This document shows, piece after piece, positions 7,221-17,606 of a stretch of DNA of 64,000 nt (position 1 is the stretch's first letter; every line of letters begins with the position of its first letter). Below the pieces are notes generated by a model that worked only from the letters and a program-made list of their open reading frames with translations, ran no database searches and was not told the DNA's origin. Location of the stretch: positions 62,001-126,000 of the forward strand of contig NZ_JANTYS010000005.1 in assembly GCF_024808255.1 (NCBI RefSeq). The letters are read 5' to 3'. This DNA is from Mucilaginibacter dorajii. Lineage in GTDB: Bacteria; Bacteroidota; Bacteroidia; Sphingobacteriales; Sphingobacteriaceae. The translations under genes were made by a program, and so were the position numbers.

Positions 7221-9551
7221 ATGAAAAACGAACGCCTGTTTCTATCCTCTTCTTTTGACGACAGAGAAGAGGTTCCGCAAAAAGATATTCGCGGCCTTTT
7301 TACCAAATATTTGCATAGCTGGCCGTTTTTCCTGGTCAGCCTGCTTATTACAATCGGCATAGCGTACTTTTATATTAAAAGTGCTAAACCCGTGTACGAC
7401 ATAAAAGCAAAACTGGCTATCAAAGACGAAAAAAAGTCGCCCGATGCAAAAGAAGTACTTGCCGAAATTGATGTTGCTACACAGCCAAAAGATATTGAAA
7501 GTGAACTTGAATTGATAAAATCGAGGCCAATGATAAGGGAGGTTGTAAATGCGTTGCAACTATCAGTGAACTACAAAGATGCCAGCGATTACAGCCATAA
7601 AGACATCTACGCAAGCACTCCAGTAATGTTTAAACTTGTACAAAGTTCAGGAAACGCTACCGAGTTATCGCTCGCAATTTTCATTGAAGACGCCAACTCT
7701 TTTGTAATAAAGACCTCAAAAGGCGATTCGCCGGTGTACAGCTTCAATACAATATTAAAAAACGGATTGGGCTCATGGAAACTTGTAAAAACAAAAAATT
7801 TTGACTCATACATTGGTAAAACCATCAACATTAATATACAAAACCCCGAAGATGTAGTTACACAGTACCAAAACTCAATTTTAGTTTCATTGAATAAAGA
7901 TGCACCTATTATCGAGATGGAGTTAGAAGATGAAGTTCCGGAAAGAGGGAAGCAAATTTTAACTCAATTGATAAAAGCGTACAAAATATCGAGCATTGAG
8001 GATAAAAATAAAGTAACTCAAAGTACTTTAAAGTTTATTGACGATAGGTTATCGTCACTTACCGGAGAACTAACCAATGTAGAAAAAGATGTAGAAGGAT
8101 TTAAAAGCAGCATCGGTCTTACAGATATCTCATCAAAATCAAAGTTTTATTTAGATAATGTTCAGACTAATGACTCGCGTTTAAATGACGTAAATGTACA
8201 GCTTAACGTTATTGAAGGTATTGAAAGATATGCAAACTCAAGTACTTCGTCGGGCAATGTGCCTGCTACACTCGGCATTTCTGATCCCGGCTTGATAAGC
8301 CTGGTTGATCAGTTATCAAAACTACAATTACAACGAGATAGGTTATTGGCAACAACACCAGAACAGAATCCTATTTTTGAGCCGCTAAACAGGCAGATTA
8401 AAGCAACTAAAGTAGCTCTTAAAGAAACCATTACCGGCATTAAATCATCCTTACTATCCGTTCAAAATGAGCTTCAACATAACAACTCTGGCTTTGAAGC
8501 CTCCATCAAAAATATTCCGGGGCAGGAAAGGCAGTACATCAGTATAAAACGGCAGCAAAGCATAAAAGAAAACCTGTATATCTATCTGTTGCAGAAAAAA
8601 GAAGAGGTTTCACTAAGCTATGCATCTACCTTAACCGGTATCCGTACTGTTGAAGACCCCTATTATATTGCACCAAAGTCAAAAAAACAAGTCCCTTATG
8701 TACTGGCGCTATTGCTTGGATTCGGGATACCGGCATCGTTGATATACGGAAGGGACCTCCTAAAAAACAAGGTACTGAACCGGGCCGAAATAGAGAGAGC
8801 AACCGGAGCACCTGTTATTTGCGAATTAAACCAAAACAAAGGAAAAGAACAGATTGTGGTACTTGAAAAAAACGCCTTTGCCATAGCAGAACAATTCAGA
8901 TCATTACGCACGAATTTGCATTTACTGTACCAAAACAAACCAAGTGGAAGGGTAACGATGTTTACTTCAAGCGTTGCCGGTGAGGGTAAAAGCTTTATTA
9001 CCGGCAATATGGGGGCAGCTCTTGCAGCAACCAACCGTAGAGTAATTATACTGGAATTGGACATGCGCAGACCAAAGATATCAGACATATTAATGCTTAA
9101 GAAAGATCACTTAGGTTTAAGCGATCATCTTGCCGGCAACGCAACATTAACAGAAGTGGTTCAATCATCTGGCGTACATGAGCATTTGAAAGTGATTGGC
9201 TCTGGTCCAGTGCCAGAAAATCCGTCTGAACTGCTGGATAGCATAAAACTGGATGTACTCATCAATAAATTAAGAGACGAGTACGATGATATATTAATTG
9301 ATACGCCGCCAATTCACCTGGTAACAGATGCGTTGCTTTTGGCAAGGGTCTGCGATGTTACCTTATACGTGGTTAAGCAAGGTTATACCGATAAATCTGA
9401 GCTTATTTTCATCAAACAAATGGTTAAGGATAACAAACTTCCTAACCTAAATATAGTTTTTAACGGCATCCAACGCACCAAATACGGCTACGGGTATAAT
9501 TACGACAACAGCTATTACGCCAATCCTAAATTAAGAAAACAACACGCTTAA
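7221..9551 (+). CDS. Polysaccharide co-polymerase / tyrosine autokinase (Wzc-like)
   Basis: 776-residue inner-membrane protein controlling chain length and export. A Wzz-type N-terminal part has a membrane helix at about 33-53 (WPFFLVSLLITIGIAYFYI), then a long coiled periplasmic region, and a second helix at about 491-510. The cytoplasmic BY-kinase domain has Walker A GEGKS (about 588), Walker A' (VIILELDMRRPK) and Walker B (ILIDTPP, about 692). The tail is a tyrosine cluster YGYGYNYDNSYY, the usual autophosphorylation site. Domain fusion in one chain is the Gram-negative arrangement. Partner of the OPX lipoprotein just upstream. Confidence 0.94.
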   Translation: MKNERLFLSSSFDDREEVPQKDIRGLFTKYLHSWPFFLVSLLITIGIAYFYIKSAKPVYDIKAKLAIKDEKKSPDAKEVLAEIDVATQPKDIESELELIKSRPMIREVVNALQLSVNYKDASDYSHKDIYASTPVMFKLVQSSGNATELSLAIFIEDANSFVIKTSKGDSPVYSFNTILKNGLGSWKLVKTKNFDSYIGKTININIQNPEDVVTQYQNSILVSLNKDAPIIEMELEDEVPERGKQILTQLIKAYKISSIEDKNKVTQSTLKFIDDRLSSLTGELTNVEKDVEGFKSSIGLTDISSKSKFYLDNVQTNDSRLNDVNVQLNVIEGIERYANSSTSSGNVPATLGISDPGLISLVDQLSKLQLQRDRLLATTPEQNPIFEPLNRQIKATKVALKETITGIKSSLLSVQNELQHNNSGFEASIKNIPGQERQYISIKRQQSIKENLYIYLLQKKEEVSLSYASTLTGIRTVEDPYYIAPKSKKQVPYVLALLLGFGIPASLIYGRDLLKNKVLNRAEIERATGAPVICELNQNKGKEQIVVLEKNAFAIAEQFRSLRTNLHLLYQNKPSGRVTMFTSSVAGEGKSFITGNMGAALAATNRRVIILELDMRRPKISDILMLKKDHLGLSDHLAGNATLTEVVQSSGVHEHLKVIGSGPVPENPSELLDSIKLDVLINKLRDEYDDILIDTPPIHLVTDALLLARVCDVTLYVVKQGYTDKSELIFIKQMVKDNKLPNLNIVFNGIQRTKYGYGYNYDNSYYANPKLRKQHA

Positions 9552-9640
9552 TTTATTTTAAATCATTTAGCTACAGTAAAACATGGTACTGCTCAAGCTA
9601 ATCTTTCCATCATAACACCCAACACACAGGGAACACCAGT

Positions 9641-10954
9641 ATGAAAGTTGCCGTTCAAAATCTTCCACTTCCCTCAAAATATGCAAAAATCATTGAATGG
9701 GGAAAGCTCATTACCATAACCGGATCGGCACAGTTAATTATACAAGTAATTGGTTTTTTAAGTGCAATTATTGTAATAAGATTACTACCTACCAAAGAAT
9801 ACGCGTTATATACCCTTGCCAATACCATGCTGGGTACGATGATCTTATTGGCTGATGGAGGTGTATCAACCGGTGTGATGTCTCAAGGTGGCAAAATATG
9901 GATGGACCGCGAAAAACTGGGTCTCGTCATCGCTACAGGTTTAGATCTTAGAAAAAAATTAGCTATTGGCAGCCTTCTCGTTGCAGTGCCAATTTTATTG
10001 TATTTGTTGTTGCATCATGGAGCCAGTTGGCTAATGGCATCATTAATTACACTGTCGCTTATACCCGCATTTTTTATGTCGTTATCGGGCACCTTGCTTG
10101 AGGTAGCGCCAAAACTAAAACAAGATATAGCGCCACTTCAAAAAATACAGGTTGGTACCAATGTTTTAAGGTTAATACTTGTAGGGCTTACCATATTTTC
10201 GTTCCCGTGGGCATACATCGCAGTGTTGGCATCTGGTTTACCCCAAATTTGGGCAAACCTGCAATTAAGAAAATCCTCTTATAAATATGCGCGTTTTGAT
10301 CAACCGGCCGATCCACTTATTACCAAAGAGATATTATCTTTCGTTAAAAAGATTTTGCCGGGAGCTATTTATTACTGTGCATCCGGGCAAATAACAATTT
10401 GGCTCATATCAATATTTGGCTCAACTACGGCAGTAGCCCAGGTTGGTGCGCTCGGCCGCCTGGTAATGGTACTTGGCTTATTTAATGTACTCTTTTCAAC
10501 ATTAATATCTCCCCGGTTTGCCCGACTGGCAAATGATAAAAGGATTTTATTAGGTAACTATATCAAAATACAAATTGTATTATTTGCACTGATGGCGTTA
10601 ATTATAACCATTGTTTGGTTGTTTCCAGCACCCATTTTGTGGATCCTCGGTCCGGCTTATGCCAATCTGAAAAACGAAATGGTATTAAATATTGCCGGTA
10701 GCTGCGTTGCATTAATTGCAGGTTCGTCTTTTTCGTTATACACACACCGTGGCTGGGCTATAAAACCAATAATCCTGATACCGTTAAGCATAGCGGCAAT
10801 AGCTGTATCCGCTTCATTGATTGACATCTCTACATTACATGGTATACTGCTGCTTAATATATACGTGGCAGGATTTGAAGCTATAATGCACGTACTATTT
10901 AGTTTAATAATGATTAACAAAATTAAAGTTAAAACACATGGCATTACTGAATGA
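9641..10954 (+). CDS. Wzx-like polysaccharide flippase
   Basis: 437-residue multi-spanning membrane protein of the MOP exporter superfamily, with about twelve hydrophobic segments beginning at residue 24 (ITGSAQLIIQVIGFLSAIIV) and the typical early motif IRLLPTKEYALYTLANTM. Predicted to flip lipid-linked repeat units across the inner membrane. It overlaps the following glycosyltransferase by 17 bases. With the Wzy-like protein at 18877 it makes this a Wzx/Wzy-dependent locus. Assignment rests on hydropathy and motif, so substrate is unknown. Confidence 0.85.
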   Translation: MKVAVQNLPLPSKYAKIIEWGKLITITGSAQLIIQVIGFLSAIIVIRLLPTKEYALYTLANTMLGTMILLADGGVSTGVMSQGGKIWMDREKLGLVIATGLDLRKKLAIGSLLVAVPILLYLLLHHGASWLMASLITLSLIPAFFMSLSGTLLEVAPKLKQDIAPLQKIQVGTNVLRLILVGLTIFSFPWAYIAVLASGLPQIWANLQLRKSSYKYARFDQPADPLITKEILSFVKKILPGAIYYCASGQITIWLISIFGSTTAVAQVGALGRLVMVLGLFNVLFSTLISPRFARLANDKRILLGNYIKIQIVLFALMALIITIVWLFPAPILWILGPAYANLKNEMVLNIAGSCVALIAGSSFSLYTHRGWAIKPIILIPLSIAAIAVSASLIDISTLHGILLLNIYVAGFEAIMHVLFSLIMINKIKVKTHGITE

Positions 10955-11927
10955 ACTACCATTGGTTAGTCAAAAACGTGGCTGGCCATGGAATGAGGAG
11001 GTAGAACAAGATGTCTATGAATCAAAAAAGCATTGGCCTAAAATTTCAATAATTACGCCGAGCTATAACCAGGGTAAATTTATCGAAGAAACCATCCGAT
11101 CAATCCTGTTACAAAACTACCCCAACCTTGAATATATCGTTATAGATGGTGGTAGTACAGATGACACTGTTGATATTATCAGGAAATATGAAAAATGGAT
11201 AACTTTTTGGGTTAGCGAGAAAGATAAGGGCCAGGCCAACGCTATAAATAAGGGAATTGACAAAAGCACCGGGGACATCTTTAACTGGATCAACAGCGAT
11301 GATTACCTTGCACCAGACGCTTTAGTTACGATAGCAAACGCTTTTAAAAAAGGATACTCGGTTGCAGGCAACGTTTATAACTTTTATGACAGTGATCCGG
11401 GTTTTAAAGATATTATTCAGAATAAAGGTCTTTCAGGCCATCAATTTTTGTCGCTAAAAAGCACATTTCATCAGCCCGGCGTTTGGTGCGATTTAAACAA
11501 CATTAAAGCGGCCGGCAAGTTCCCGGAACAATCCTCTTATTATTTTGACAGGATATTTTTCACCGCTTACTTCATTCAATTTAGCCAGGTAATATACAGT
11601 AATGAGATTCTGGTACACTTCAGATATCATGAAAACTCAAAAACATTGGTAATCCGTGATAGCAAAGCCGATGAACTTATTGACTATTACAATGAACTAT
11701 TGAAAAACCCTTTGTTTGAAGACTTTAAAAAGGACTTGAAATTAGCCTTGAAATACCAATTACTGCCAGAAAAACATATTAGTGACTGGGAATATGAAAA
11801 TGCTCATAAAAAGATAGGCAGCAGGTTATCCAGTTATTTGGGCTTAATGCTCAAGAAACCCGAATTAATACAATCACGACACTTTTTTACAAAATTAAAA
11901 AGAAGCGTTCTACAGAATCTAACCTGA
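10938..11927 (+). CDS. Family 2 glycosyltransferase
   Basis: 329 residues with a GT-A fold at the N-terminus: ISIITPSYNQGKFIEETIRSIL, then YIVIDGGSTDDTVDII, and the nucleotide-sugar/metal motif NSDDYL at about residue 118. Inverting GT2 enzymes of this kind add one sugar to the growing lipid-linked unit on the cytoplasmic face. The gene starts inside the 3' end of the flippase gene, indicating translational coupling. Sugar specificity cannot be read from the sequence. Confidence 0.9.
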   Translation: MALLNELPLVSQKRGWPWNEEVEQDVYESKKHWPKISIITPSYNQGKFIEETIRSILLQNYPNLEYIVIDGGSTDDTVDIIRKYEKWITFWVSEKDKGQANAINKGIDKSTGDIFNWINSDDYLAPDALVTIANAFKKGYSVAGNVYNFYDSDPGFKDIIQNKGLSGHQFLSLKSTFHQPGVWCDLNNIKAAGKFPEQSSYYFDRIFFTAYFIQFSQVIYSNEILVHFRYHENSKTLVIRDSKADELIDYYNELLKNPLFEDFKKDLKLALKYQLLPEKHISDWEYENAHKKIGSRLSSYLGLMLKKPELIQSRHFFTKLKRSVLQNLT

Positions 11928-11952
11928 TTAGCTCAAATTCTGCACCTTACCA

Positions 11953-13107
11953 ATGAGAATCACTTTTATCTGCGCGTCTTTACAACCGGGTTGCGACGGG
12001 GTTGGCGATTACGTGCGTCGCCTTGCCTGTGAAATTATCAAACAGGGACACCAGGCAGATGCTATAGCACTGAAAGATAGCTTTATACCCGATACAAAAG
12101 AAGCCACCCAGGAATTAGACGGAATTGAGCTGCAGGTGCTTCGGTTACCTGCATCTATGACTTCAATTGAACGATACCGTAGATTGGGTATACAAATGAA
12201 AACATTTAATCCGGATCTGGTCAGCCTTCAGTATGTTGGATTTGGGTATAACAAACGCGGACTACCTTTTGACATTTTAACAGGGTTGCGCAAAGCATTA
12301 GACGAAAGGAAACTTCACATTATGCTTCACGAGCTTTGGTGCGGCATGGCGGTAAATGCAGGCTTGAAAGAACAGGTACTCGGAAAATTGCAAAAGTTTT
12401 TCATAAAAAACATGATCGGTTTGTTAAAACCAGAAATTGTATTCACCAGTATTCGCCCTTATTGGCTGCATTTAAGGCAAGTTGGCATAGAATCGATCAT
12501 TGTACCCATTTTTGGAAATATCCCAATTAATGATACTGGCAATCAACATGATTGGGAAATCCTGGTAACAAGATCGAATTTATCGACCTTGGTTTTAAAC
12601 CAGGATTCATGGCTTATATTGGGCTTTTTTGGAACAACTTATAATAGCCCCGGATTAGATCAGCTACTCCTGATGGCTGCAACCGCTGCACGGTCTGAAG
12701 GGCTGAAACTTGGAATTTTATTCATTGGCCATAATAGAAGACAGGATATACTTGAATTGGTTAAATCCTATCCAGATGTTTCACATTGGCAAACAGGGGC
12801 GTTATCTGCCGGCATGATCAATCGTTGTATGCAACTTGTAAACATAGGTATTGTAACAAGCGCTGTGGATGGTATAGACAAAAGCGGATCGGCGCTGGCC
12901 TGGATGGAAAGAGGAATACCTGTACTTATTCCGCCCGATGATAAGACATATAAAGCCGAAGAAATGGAAAGTAAAGGTATTTATCAAGCCATTTCACCGC
13001 AGGTTGTGCTGCATGCCAGTCACATCCACAATCAGTTAGCCCCTCAAAGTAATTTAAAAAAGGCAGCAAGAGCGTACACCAGGTATAGCTATCAACCTGT
13101 GTGTTAA
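11953..13107 (+). CDS. GT-B glycosyltransferase-like protein, paralogue of the gene at 16454
   Basis: 384 residues. The N-terminal Rossmann strand is followed by a glycine/cysteine loop (FICASLQPGCDGVGDYVRRLA), and the middle has LQYVGFGYNKRGLP then HELWCG. The gene at 16454 shows the same order of motifs (PPGVCGVSDHA, GLPHNLLSALK, HETW), so the two are diverged paralogues within one locus. The usual GT4 E-x7-E is not clear, hence the cautious name. The C-terminus stops about a dozen residues earlier than its sibling's, without a frameshift that I can see. Confidence 0.72.
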   Translation: MRITFICASLQPGCDGVGDYVRRLACEIIKQGHQADAIALKDSFIPDTKEATQELDGIELQVLRLPASMTSIERYRRLGIQMKTFNPDLVSLQYVGFGYNKRGLPFDILTGLRKALDERKLHIMLHELWCGMAVNAGLKEQVLGKLQKFFIKNMIGLLKPEIVFTSIRPYWLHLRQVGIESIIVPIFGNIPINDTGNQHDWEILVTRSNLSTLVLNQDSWLILGFFGTTYNSPGLDQLLLMAATAARSEGLKLGILFIGHNRRQDILELVKSYPDVSHWQTGALSAGMINRCMQLVNIGIVTSAVDGIDKSGSALAWMERGIPVLIPPDDKTYKAEEMESKGIYQAISPQVVLHASHIHNQLAPQSNLKKAARAYTRYSYQPVC

Positions 13108-13153
13108 TAAATAACTAAACTAAGCATCAATTAGGTAATCAAAGTAAATTAAA

Positions 13154-14269
13154 ATGACCAACCCATCCCCCAAAAGAATTTTATTAATGGGCCATACAGA
13201 TGGTTTAGGAGGTGCCCAAACAGCCTATAGGGAACTATTTGATTTTATTAAACAAGCAGGTTATGAAATCAAAATCATTAACATAACAGATAGGAAAAAA
13301 GAAGAACAACCTTTTGGGGGCTCTCATTTAATTGGACAAATTGAACACAAAGTTTCCGGTGCCCTACAAAAAATCAAAAAGTACAGCTCCCTTATTACTG
13401 CCGGTATTAGCGCGAAGATTTACAACCCTGATATTTTTGTAAGCATAGGCCTCTCTAATTCATCTAACTTTATTACCACCTTTCTTCCATCAAGCTGCTT
13501 CAAAATTGCCCAGGATTTTATTGCTAATAGATCGAAGGATGAAGACATCTGGAATAGCAGTCGCAAAAACTTTAATGGTATTGCGGTTCAGGCTCCTTCT
13601 ATGCTTGAGTATTGGAAAGCAACACTTTCTAACCCGTGTGGTGTAAATTGGCTACCTTGTTTCCCACAACCACCTGTAGATGGGGTATTAAGATCAAAGC
13701 AAGATAAATCCAGGGAACAAATAAGAATGGCTTATTTCGGCAGGTTGGCTGGCAACAAGGGATTACCGCTATTGTTTAAATCACTTGCCGAACTAACAGA
13801 TCAAGATAATTTGATGCTCGATTTATGGGGTGAGGGTGATGAAGAAAACAACCTAAAGCAGCTTGCAAAAGAGCTAAACATTCAAGATAAAATAAACTTC
13901 AATGGTGGTTATCCTGCAAGCCGTGAAGGTGCCGAATTGATGGCCTCTTATGATTGCCTTGTATTAACATCTACAGAAATGGAAGGCCTGCCACTAATTT
14001 TATTAGAATCGATGGCTTATGGATTACCATTTATGGCCACTAATATCGGCGCGATACGTGATTGCTGTAAAAACAACCCAGATACCATATTGGTTCAGCC
14101 AACTCAAGACAATATTACGATAGGGTTATCGGTGCTTATCCATAACGTAAAAAACAATCAGTTTGATCCCTTAAGACTGAGGCAATATTACGAACAAAAT
14201 TTTTCGACAGCGGTAATGGCTGCACGCTGGAAAGAATGCTTTGATAACCCTAAACTCTTTTTTTCATGA
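13154..14269 (+). CDS. Family 4 glycosyltransferase
   Basis: 371-residue GT-B protein. The N-terminal loop GHTDGLGGAQTAYREL binds acceptor/phosphate. The C-terminal domain has RMAYFGRLAGNKGLPLLFKSL, the donor-site region LVLTSTEMEGLPLILLES with its E-x7-E pair near residue 277, and AYGLPFMATNIGAIRD. A retaining transferase of the EPS locus. Its stop overlaps the start of the epimerase gene by four bases (ATGA). Confidence 0.9.
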   Translation: MTNPSPKRILLMGHTDGLGGAQTAYRELFDFIKQAGYEIKIINITDRKKEEQPFGGSHLIGQIEHKVSGALQKIKKYSSLITAGISAKIYNPDIFVSIGLSNSSNFITTFLPSSCFKIAQDFIANRSKDEDIWNSSRKNFNGIAVQAPSMLEYWKATLSNPCGVNWLPCFPQPPVDGVLRSKQDKSREQIRMAYFGRLAGNKGLPLLFKSLAELTDQDNLMLDLWGEGDEENNLKQLAKELNIQDKINFNGGYPASREGAELMASYDCLVLTSTEMEGLPLILLESMAYGLPFMATNIGAIRDCCKNNPDTILVQPTQDNITIGLSVLIHNVKNNQFDPLRLRQYYEQNFSTAVMAARWKECFDNPKLFFS

Positions 14270-15201
14270 ACACTGCCCCTACTTTGTTAATCACCGGAGC
14301 CTCGGGTTTTTTGGGTACCTACCTTGCAGATGAAGCTGCAAAGCAGGGCTATCAGTTGGTAGGTATTGATTTGAGGGCCCCACTCAAGCCTCATTTGTGG
14401 AGCAGGTTTACTACCTCTTCTCTTGAAAATGCCGATCTTGATCAGTTACTTAAAGGCTTTAATCTGGCAGCAGTGTGTCACCTGGCCGGCGGCGCATCTG
14501 TAGCTTTATCTGTTAATGACCCATACGGCGATTTTTCAAGTTTGCTACCCGGAACTGCCCGAATAGCACTCTACCTGCTAAAAGTCCAGCCACAAGCCCA
14601 GATATTTTTCTTTTCAAGTGCCGCTGTTTACGGCAATCCGATAAAGCTACCAATTAGTGAACAAACACCGTTGCAACCTATCTCGCCATATGGCATACAC
14701 AAGGCGCTTGCCGAATCATTGCTTGCCAACTATTCAAGAGCCATGGGGCTAAAAGCTACCATATTTCGGATATTTTCTGTTTATGGACCTGGGTTAAGGA
14801 AGCAGTTAATTTATGATGTTAGTTTACGTGCAATGAGAGCTGCCGCACTTGGCGAACGAAGTATACAGCTGTTTGGTACAGGGTTAGAAAGTCGGGATTT
14901 TATGTACGTCGAGGATCTTTGTAAGGCAGTACTAACAGTTTTGGAATCATCTGCCAAATCGGGTTTTGATGTATATAATTTAGGATCTGGCACCGAAAAT
15001 ACCGTGGCGAACGTTGCCAATTGTATAGTAAAGCACTTAGATATTGATATTGAGATTACCTTCGATGGTAAAGTGCCCAAAGGTGATCCATTAAACTGGC
15101 GGGCAGATATCAATAAACTATCCCAACTTGGCTTTAAAACCCAATACACAATAGATGACGGACTAAAGCAAGTTGCCTATTGGGCAAAAGCATTGGCTTA
15201 A
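14266..15201 (+). CDS. NAD-dependent epimerase/dehydratase (extended SDR)
   Basis: 311 residues with the nucleotide-binding motif TGASGFLG at about residues 9-16, a catalytic serine region (FFFSSAAVYG) and YGIHK (Y-x3-K) at about 142-146. Typical of nucleotide-sugar 4-epimerases, 4,6-dehydratases or reductases. It should modify an activated sugar for the polymer. The substrate cannot be told from the sequence. Translationally coupled to the preceding glycosyltransferase. Confidence 0.88.
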   Translation: MNTAPTLLITGASGFLGTYLADEAAKQGYQLVGIDLRAPLKPHLWSRFTTSSLENADLDQLLKGFNLAAVCHLAGGASVALSVNDPYGDFSSLLPGTARIALYLLKVQPQAQIFFFSSAAVYGNPIKLPISEQTPLQPISPYGIHKALAESLLANYSRAMGLKATIFRIFSVYGPGLRKQLIYDVSLRAMRAAALGERSIQLFGTGLESRDFMYVEDLCKAVLTVLESSAKSGFDVYNLGSGTENTVANVANCIVKHLDIDIEITFDGKVPKGDPLNWRADINKLSQLGFKTQYTIDDGLKQVAYWAKALA

Positions 15202-15278
15202 TAACTACTCCATTATATAAATATTGATTGTATTTATATAAAAATAAACGTTTACCCCTGCGTTAATTTTAATTAAAT

Positions 15279-16427
15279 ATGAAATACAATCCTCAACTGG
15301 ATAGTATGCGTGCTTTAGCAGCACTTGCAATAATTGCATACCATTACCTGCTTTTCCCTGCCGGATGGATAGGAGTTCAGTTCTTTTTTGTTTTATCGGG
15401 GTTTCTCATCTCGGGTATAGTTATCAAGGGAAAAAATCAATACCAGGAACAAGGTATATTATCTTTTTTTAAAGATTTTTATAAACGCCGGATACTGCGT
15501 TTGTTCCCGCTTTACTTTGGTTACTTAGGAATCCTTGGCATTATTTATCTTTTTATACGTAAACCAGAGGCTTTAAATCACGAATGGTTGTGGTTAATTA
15601 CCTATACACTTAATTTTAGGTGGTTATTTGACAACTACACTTTCCACATGGTATATGGGCACCTGTGGAGTCTATCACTTGAATGGCAGTTTTATCTGAT
15701 CTGGCCATTTTTTTTGTGGTACTTACCAGGAAAATACTTCATAAAAATTATGCTTTGGTTAATTCCAACTGCAATGTTATTAAGAGTGATAGCATACTTT
15801 ATTTGCAGCCATGTAACCTACCTGGTAGGTTTTGACGGAACACCGGCTGCTGAAGCACTTGCGCCTTATGTTTTACCGTTTTCACACCTCGACGCTTTTG
15901 TATTTGGCGCTTTGTTGTGCGATAGGAGATTCAGAAGGTTTCTTAGTAAACCATTTGTTGTTTATACATGTATGTTGGTTACCATTGCATCGGGTTTTAT
16001 CCTTGTCATATCCATTCCATCTTACCCTTTAGCATCGTTGGGATGGCCAAGTAATTTACCTTTGGCTTATCAGTGGGTATGGGGCTATTCGTTATTGAAT
16101 TTAACAAGTGCTACCATCATAGCCAATCTTATAAAAAGAAAAGATGCAAAATTATTTTCTTTTACCAAATTGAAATTCCTTCAACATATAGGTAAAATTT
16201 CATACGGTGTATATGTATATCACCCAATAATCATATTTGCGACGCTTGCCTTTAGCGCAAAGATGCATCCGTTTCCAGGCAGCAAGCTTTTGGAATTATT
16301 TATAGTAACCTCGTTAACAATTGTAGCAGCACATTTTTCCTATGAATTTTGGGAAAAAAGATTTCTCAAGAAGAAAATCTCTACCAGGCAAACTGTAAAA
16401 CCCGAGTCTGAGGCCATTTATAATTAG
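15279..16427 (+). CDS. Acyltransferase 3 family O-acyltransferase (OafA-like)
   Basis: 382-residue integral membrane protein with about ten hydrophobic segments. The N-terminus has the family signature: LDSMRALAALAIIAYHYLLF with the catalytic-type His, then FFVLSGFLISGIV, and RRILRLFPLYF. These enzymes move acetyl or other acyl groups from cytoplasmic donors onto sugars on the outer face. No SGNH extension is present. It probably decorates the EPS repeat unit. Confidence 0.92.
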   Translation: MKYNPQLDSMRALAALAIIAYHYLLFPAGWIGVQFFFVLSGFLISGIVIKGKNQYQEQGILSFFKDFYKRRILRLFPLYFGYLGILGIIYLFIRKPEALNHEWLWLITYTLNFRWLFDNYTFHMVYGHLWSLSLEWQFYLIWPFFLWYLPGKYFIKIMLWLIPTAMLLRVIAYFICSHVTYLVGFDGTPAAEALAPYVLPFSHLDAFVFGALLCDRRFRRFLSKPFVVYTCMLVTIASGFILVISIPSYPLASLGWPSNLPLAYQWVWGYSLLNLTSATIIANLIKRKDAKLFSFTKLKFLQHIGKISYGVYVYHPIIIFATLAFSAKMHPFPGSKLLELFIVTSLTIVAAHFSYEFWEKRFLKKKISTRQTVKPESEAIYN

Positions 16428-16453
16428 CACTTTCAAGAATTTATCATTTTTTA

Positions 16454-17560
16454 ATGAAAAGCATTAACAGGCAGTTAATAATCATTGCCCCTACTTGCCC
16501 TCCGGGCGTCTGTGGTGTAAGTGATCACGCTTATAAAACAGCAGTTGCGTTAAACAAATTTTACCGTTCCGTAAAAATAGGGGTTGAATATTTCCCTACG
16601 CTAATTCAGGACACGCCTTTAGCGGTTACTACTGTTTACTGGCAGAAACTATTAAAACAAAATGCTAAGAGCGATATTCCGACGGATTTACTTTTAAACT
16701 TTACACCAACAAGTTATTCAAGATCGGGGTTGCCACATAACTTGTTGAGTGCTTTAAAACAGTTTAAATCTGCTTCATCATCTAATCGCATCTATGTTTT
16801 TTTTCACGAAACCTGGGATGATAGTAAGGGTTTAAAACCTCATCACCAGCTTCGTAACTATCTGATAAAATATACTGTAAAAAAACTGAGCAAACTGGCG
16901 TCTGGTATTACCGTAGTTACGAATGAACAAAAGATAAAAATAGAGTCACTAACCAACAACAAAAAGATAAGGCTAAGCCTGGTAGGTGCTAATATATTGC
17001 CGGTTAATAAAGAGCATGGATTAAACAGCATTAGAAATCCGGGCGACTGGGTTATATTCGGATTAGCACACACCAGGTTGTGGACGCTTCAGCAACACCT
17101 TCCATTAATAACAGAGCTATTCAATAACGGTATCATAAAAAAGATTTACGCGATCGGCCCTATCGGCAATCAATTTGCCGAACAAGAATTATCTCTCGCT
17201 GCAAAAAACTTAGGTCCCAACGTATTGATACAAACAGGAGTTCTTGAGCCCGACGAAGTTTCTGATATGATGTTAATGGCCGAAGCAGCATTGGTAGGCC
17301 AAACCGCAGATAGTCTTCGAAAATCAGGCACATTTGCAGCCTTATCTGCACACGCGGTTCCTGTAGTATGCGAAGCCCCATTTTCGTTAGACGAACCTCC
17401 GGGCTACGCTATATTTCGCCCGCACGAATTACTGAATAACCAAAACATTGTGTCAACCACTGAAGGAGAAAAGCGCAGGTTGCTTTTGCACCAATGGTTT
17501 TGGTTAACAAGAAGCTGGGAAGCAATTGCTCTTGACATGCAAAGTTGGATAAACAGTTAA
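16454..17560 (+). CDS. GT-B glycosyltransferase-like protein, paralogue of the gene at 11953
   Basis: 368 residues with IIIAPTCPPGVCGVSDHAYKTA near the N-terminus, RSGLPHNLLSALKQF and YVFFHETWDD in the middle, and a second Rossmann-like half from about residue 195 (WVIFGLAHTRLW). The parallel motifs in the gene at 11953 show common descent. A glycosyltransferase role is inferred from fold pattern and context; no classical donor-site signature stands out. Confidence 0.68.
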   Translation: MKSINRQLIIIAPTCPPGVCGVSDHAYKTAVALNKFYRSVKIGVEYFPTLIQDTPLAVTTVYWQKLLKQNAKSDIPTDLLLNFTPTSYSRSGLPHNLLSALKQFKSASSSNRIYVFFHETWDDSKGLKPHHQLRNYLIKYTVKKLSKLASGITVVTNEQKIKIESLTNNKKIRLSLVGANILPVNKEHGLNSIRNPGDWVIFGLAHTRLWTLQQHLPLITELFNNGIIKKIYAIGPIGNQFAEQELSLAAKNLGPNVLIQTGVLEPDEVSDMMLMAEAALVGQTADSLRKSGTFAALSAHAVPVVCEAPFSLDEPPGYAIFRPHELLNNQNIVSTTEGEKRRLLLHQWFWLTRSWEAIALDMQSWINS

Positions 17561-17606
17561 AAATAATATCCGTGTTTTTATACGATCACCAATACACAAA
17601 GGTTTC

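Noticed and set aside
8696..9088. Long antisense reading frames inside the co-polymerase and receptor genes
   Set aside because: They mirror the codon structure of strongly supported genes on the other strand and have no motif of their own.
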